Source: Kiloniellaceae bacterium (lineage in GTDB: Bacteria; Pseudomonadota; Alphaproteobacteria; Kiloniellales; J153). From it: a DNA stretch of 33,968 nucleotides. The notes under the pieces were generated by a model. It was not told where the DNA came from, searched no databases, and saw nothing but the letters and a program-made list of their open reading frames with translations. The stretch spans positions 1 to 33,968 of the forward strand of contig JAJFGL010000015.1 in NCBI GenBank assembly GCA_021776135.1, in the 5' to 3' direction. Made by a program: the position numbers and the translations under genes. Of this stretch, positions 32,667 through 33,968 are shown one piece after another (within the stretch, counting starts at the first letter, position 1; each line of letters opens with the position of its first letter).

Positions 32667-33968
32667 ATGGGACAAGTCCTGATGCCTGAACCGGCTGGCC
32701 GGATCCGCGACGTGCGCCTGACAACGGCGCTGGAAGAGCGCTATCTGTCTTATGCGCTCTCGACCATCATGTCGCGCTCGCTGCCCGATGTGCGCGACGG
32801 CCTGAAACCGGTTCACCGGCGCTTGCTTCATGCCATGCGCCAGCTCAAGCTCGATCCGGGCTCCGGCTTCAAGAAGTCGGCGCGCGTGGTCGGCGACGTG
32901 ATGGGCAAGTTCCACCCCCATGGCGACCAGTCGATCTACGATGCCCTGGTCCGCTTGGCCCAAGATTTTTCCGTGCGCTACCCGCTGATCGACGGCCAAG
33001 GCAACTTCGGCAATATCGATGGCGATAACGCCGCCGCCATGCGCTATACCGAGGCGCGGCTGACCGAGGTGGCCGGGGCGCTGCTGGAAGGTATCGACGA
33101 GGATTCGGTCGATTTCAAACCGACCTACGACGATGAATCCGAGGAGCCGGTGGTGATGCCGGCCAACTTCCCGAATTTGCTGGCCAATGGCGCCCACGGC
33201 ATTGCCGTCGGCATGGCGACCTCGATCCCGCCCCATAACGTGGGCGAGATTTGCGACGCCCTGAAGCACCTCATCAAGACCCCCAAGGCAACCGTCGGCA
33301 AGCTGGTCGACTTGATGCCGGGACCGGATTTTCCCACCGGCGGTATCCTGGTCGAGGCGCGCGAGAACATCGTCGAGGCCTACAAGACCGGGCGCGGCGC
33401 GTTCCGCCTGCGGGCGCGCTGGGAGGTCGAGAAGCTGAAGGGCGGCGGCTTTCAAGTCGTGGTCACGGAAATCCCGTTCCAGGTTCAGAAATCGCGCCTG
33501 GTGGAAAAGATCGCGGAGCTTCTGACCGCCCGCAAGCTGGCCATGCTGGGCGACGTCCTGGACGAATCGACCGACGTGGTGCGCTTGGTCCTGGAGCCCA
33601 AGAGCCGCAACGTCGACCCTCAGGTTTTGATGGAATCCCTGTTCCGCCAGACCGATCTGGAGGTCCGTATCGGCCTCAACATGAATGTCCTGGGCGCCGA
33701 CAACACGCCGCGGGTGATGAACCTGCGCGACGTTCTGCGCGCCTATCTGGACCACCGCCACGTGGTGCTGTGCCGGCGCACGCGCTTTCGCCTGGATAAG
33801 ATCGCCCGCCGTTTGGAGGTCCTGGAAGGCTACTTGGTCGTCTTCCTCAACCTCGATGCCGTTATCAAGATCATCCGCGAGGAGGACGAGCCCAAGCCGG
33901 TCCTCATGAAGCGCTTCAAGCTGATCGATGGCCAGGCCGAAGCAATCCTGAATATGCGCCTGCGCGCC
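32667..33968 (+). CDS. parC: DNA topoisomerase IV subunit A (5' part)
   Basis: The first 434 codons are present and the gene runs off the window. The ATG has GAGGAG nearby (TTGAGGAGACC-ATG). The product is the GyrA/ParC breakage-reunion domain: [72 protein letters not shown] with active-site Tyr127, and [15 protein letters not shown]. It relaxes and decatenates chromosomal DNA with ParE. The lack of the long GyrA-type N-terminal tail and the [18 protein letters not shown] segment favour ParC. In place of the quinolone-associated Ser (E. coli ParC Ser80) it has Gln. This is a core chromosomal gene beyond the probable integration boundary. Confidence 0.9.
   Translation, partial: MGQVLMPEPAGRIRDVRLTTALEERYLSYALSTIMSRSLPDVRDGLKPVHRRLLHAMRQLKLDPGSGFKKSARVVGDVMGKFHPHGDQSIYDALVRLAQDFSVRYPLIDGQGNFGNIDGDNAAAMRYTEARLTEVAGALLEGIDEDSVDFKPTYDDESEEPVVMPANFPNLLANGAHGIAVGMATSIPPHNVGEICDALKHLIKTPKATVGKLVDLMPGPDFPTGGILVEARENIVEAYKTGRGAFRLRARWEVEKLKGGGFQVVVTEIPFQVQKSRLVEKIAELLTARKLAMLGDVLDESTDVVRLVLEPKSRNVDPQVLMESLFRQTDLEVRIGLNMNVLGADNTPRVMNLRDVLRAYLDHRHVVLCRRTRFRLDKIARRLEVLEGYLVVFLNLDAVIKIIREEDEPKPVLMKRFKLIDGQAEAILNMRLRA

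Noticed and set aside
32613-33761. Minus-strand frame of 382 codons
   Set aside because: It is antisense to parC, which has all its family motifs on the plus strand. The composition (His, Gln, Val, Gly) is that of an antisense shadow.

Overview
The window looks like an accessory region of an alphaproteobacterial chromosome, most probably from the Rhodospirillales. The evidence is moderately high GC, DUF992, DUF934 and DUF2849 proteins, a phasin/PHB gene set, an alphaproteobacterial-type OmpR regulator, and a cysG-DUF2849-cysI-DUF934-cysH sulfite reduction operon. This placement is inferred from protein family content only.

Layout. Positions 1-553 hold the 5' part of an IS6-family transposase (minus strand) whose catalytic Glu reads as Gln. 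Positions 1112-8409 run on the plus strand: a membrane-anchored trypsin-like protease, a CBS-domain protein, an unknown protein, a class A penicillin-binding protein, a 45-codon ORF coupled to a membrane fatty acid desaturase, and a PagL-like outer membrane protein. Together these suggest an envelope or stress theme. Positions 8531-8732 are the wreck of an IS5-like element. Positions 8733-12171 run on the minus strand: a Gly/Tyr/His-repeat protein with a helical C-terminus, a DUF992 protein, two small unknown proteins, an orphan MlaC-type lipid-binding protein and a 32-residue membrane peptide. A second CBS gene (13010) is a paralogue of the first, and the two share a 61-bp upstream block that contains a CRP-like palindrome.

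Positions 14343-16096 hold an OmpR-type regulator with a degenerate receiver pocket and a translationally coupled ECF sigma/zinc anti-sigma pair. Positions 16522-19684 form a poly-3-hydroxybutyrate/ketone-body module: phasin, acetoacetate decarboxylase, 3-hydroxybutyrate dehydrogenase and a patatin-like hydrolase coupled to it. Next come a YeeE/YedE sulfur-compound transporter, a cytochrome c, a DoxX-DoxX-NDH2 fusion and a large secreted beta-helix protein.

At about 27.09 kb there is a rearrangement scar: a cyclic-nucleotide-domain gene (plus strand) and cysH (minus strand) are both cut at the same point. The rest of the cys operon (DUF934, cysI, DUF2849, cysG) reads leftward and is divergent from an Lrp/AsnC regulator, with a perfect palindrome between them. 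The 3' half of an elongator tRNA-Met lies at 32489-32532, next to the core gene parC. It looks like an attachment-site or integration boundary, so much of the DNA to its left may be acquired or rearranged.
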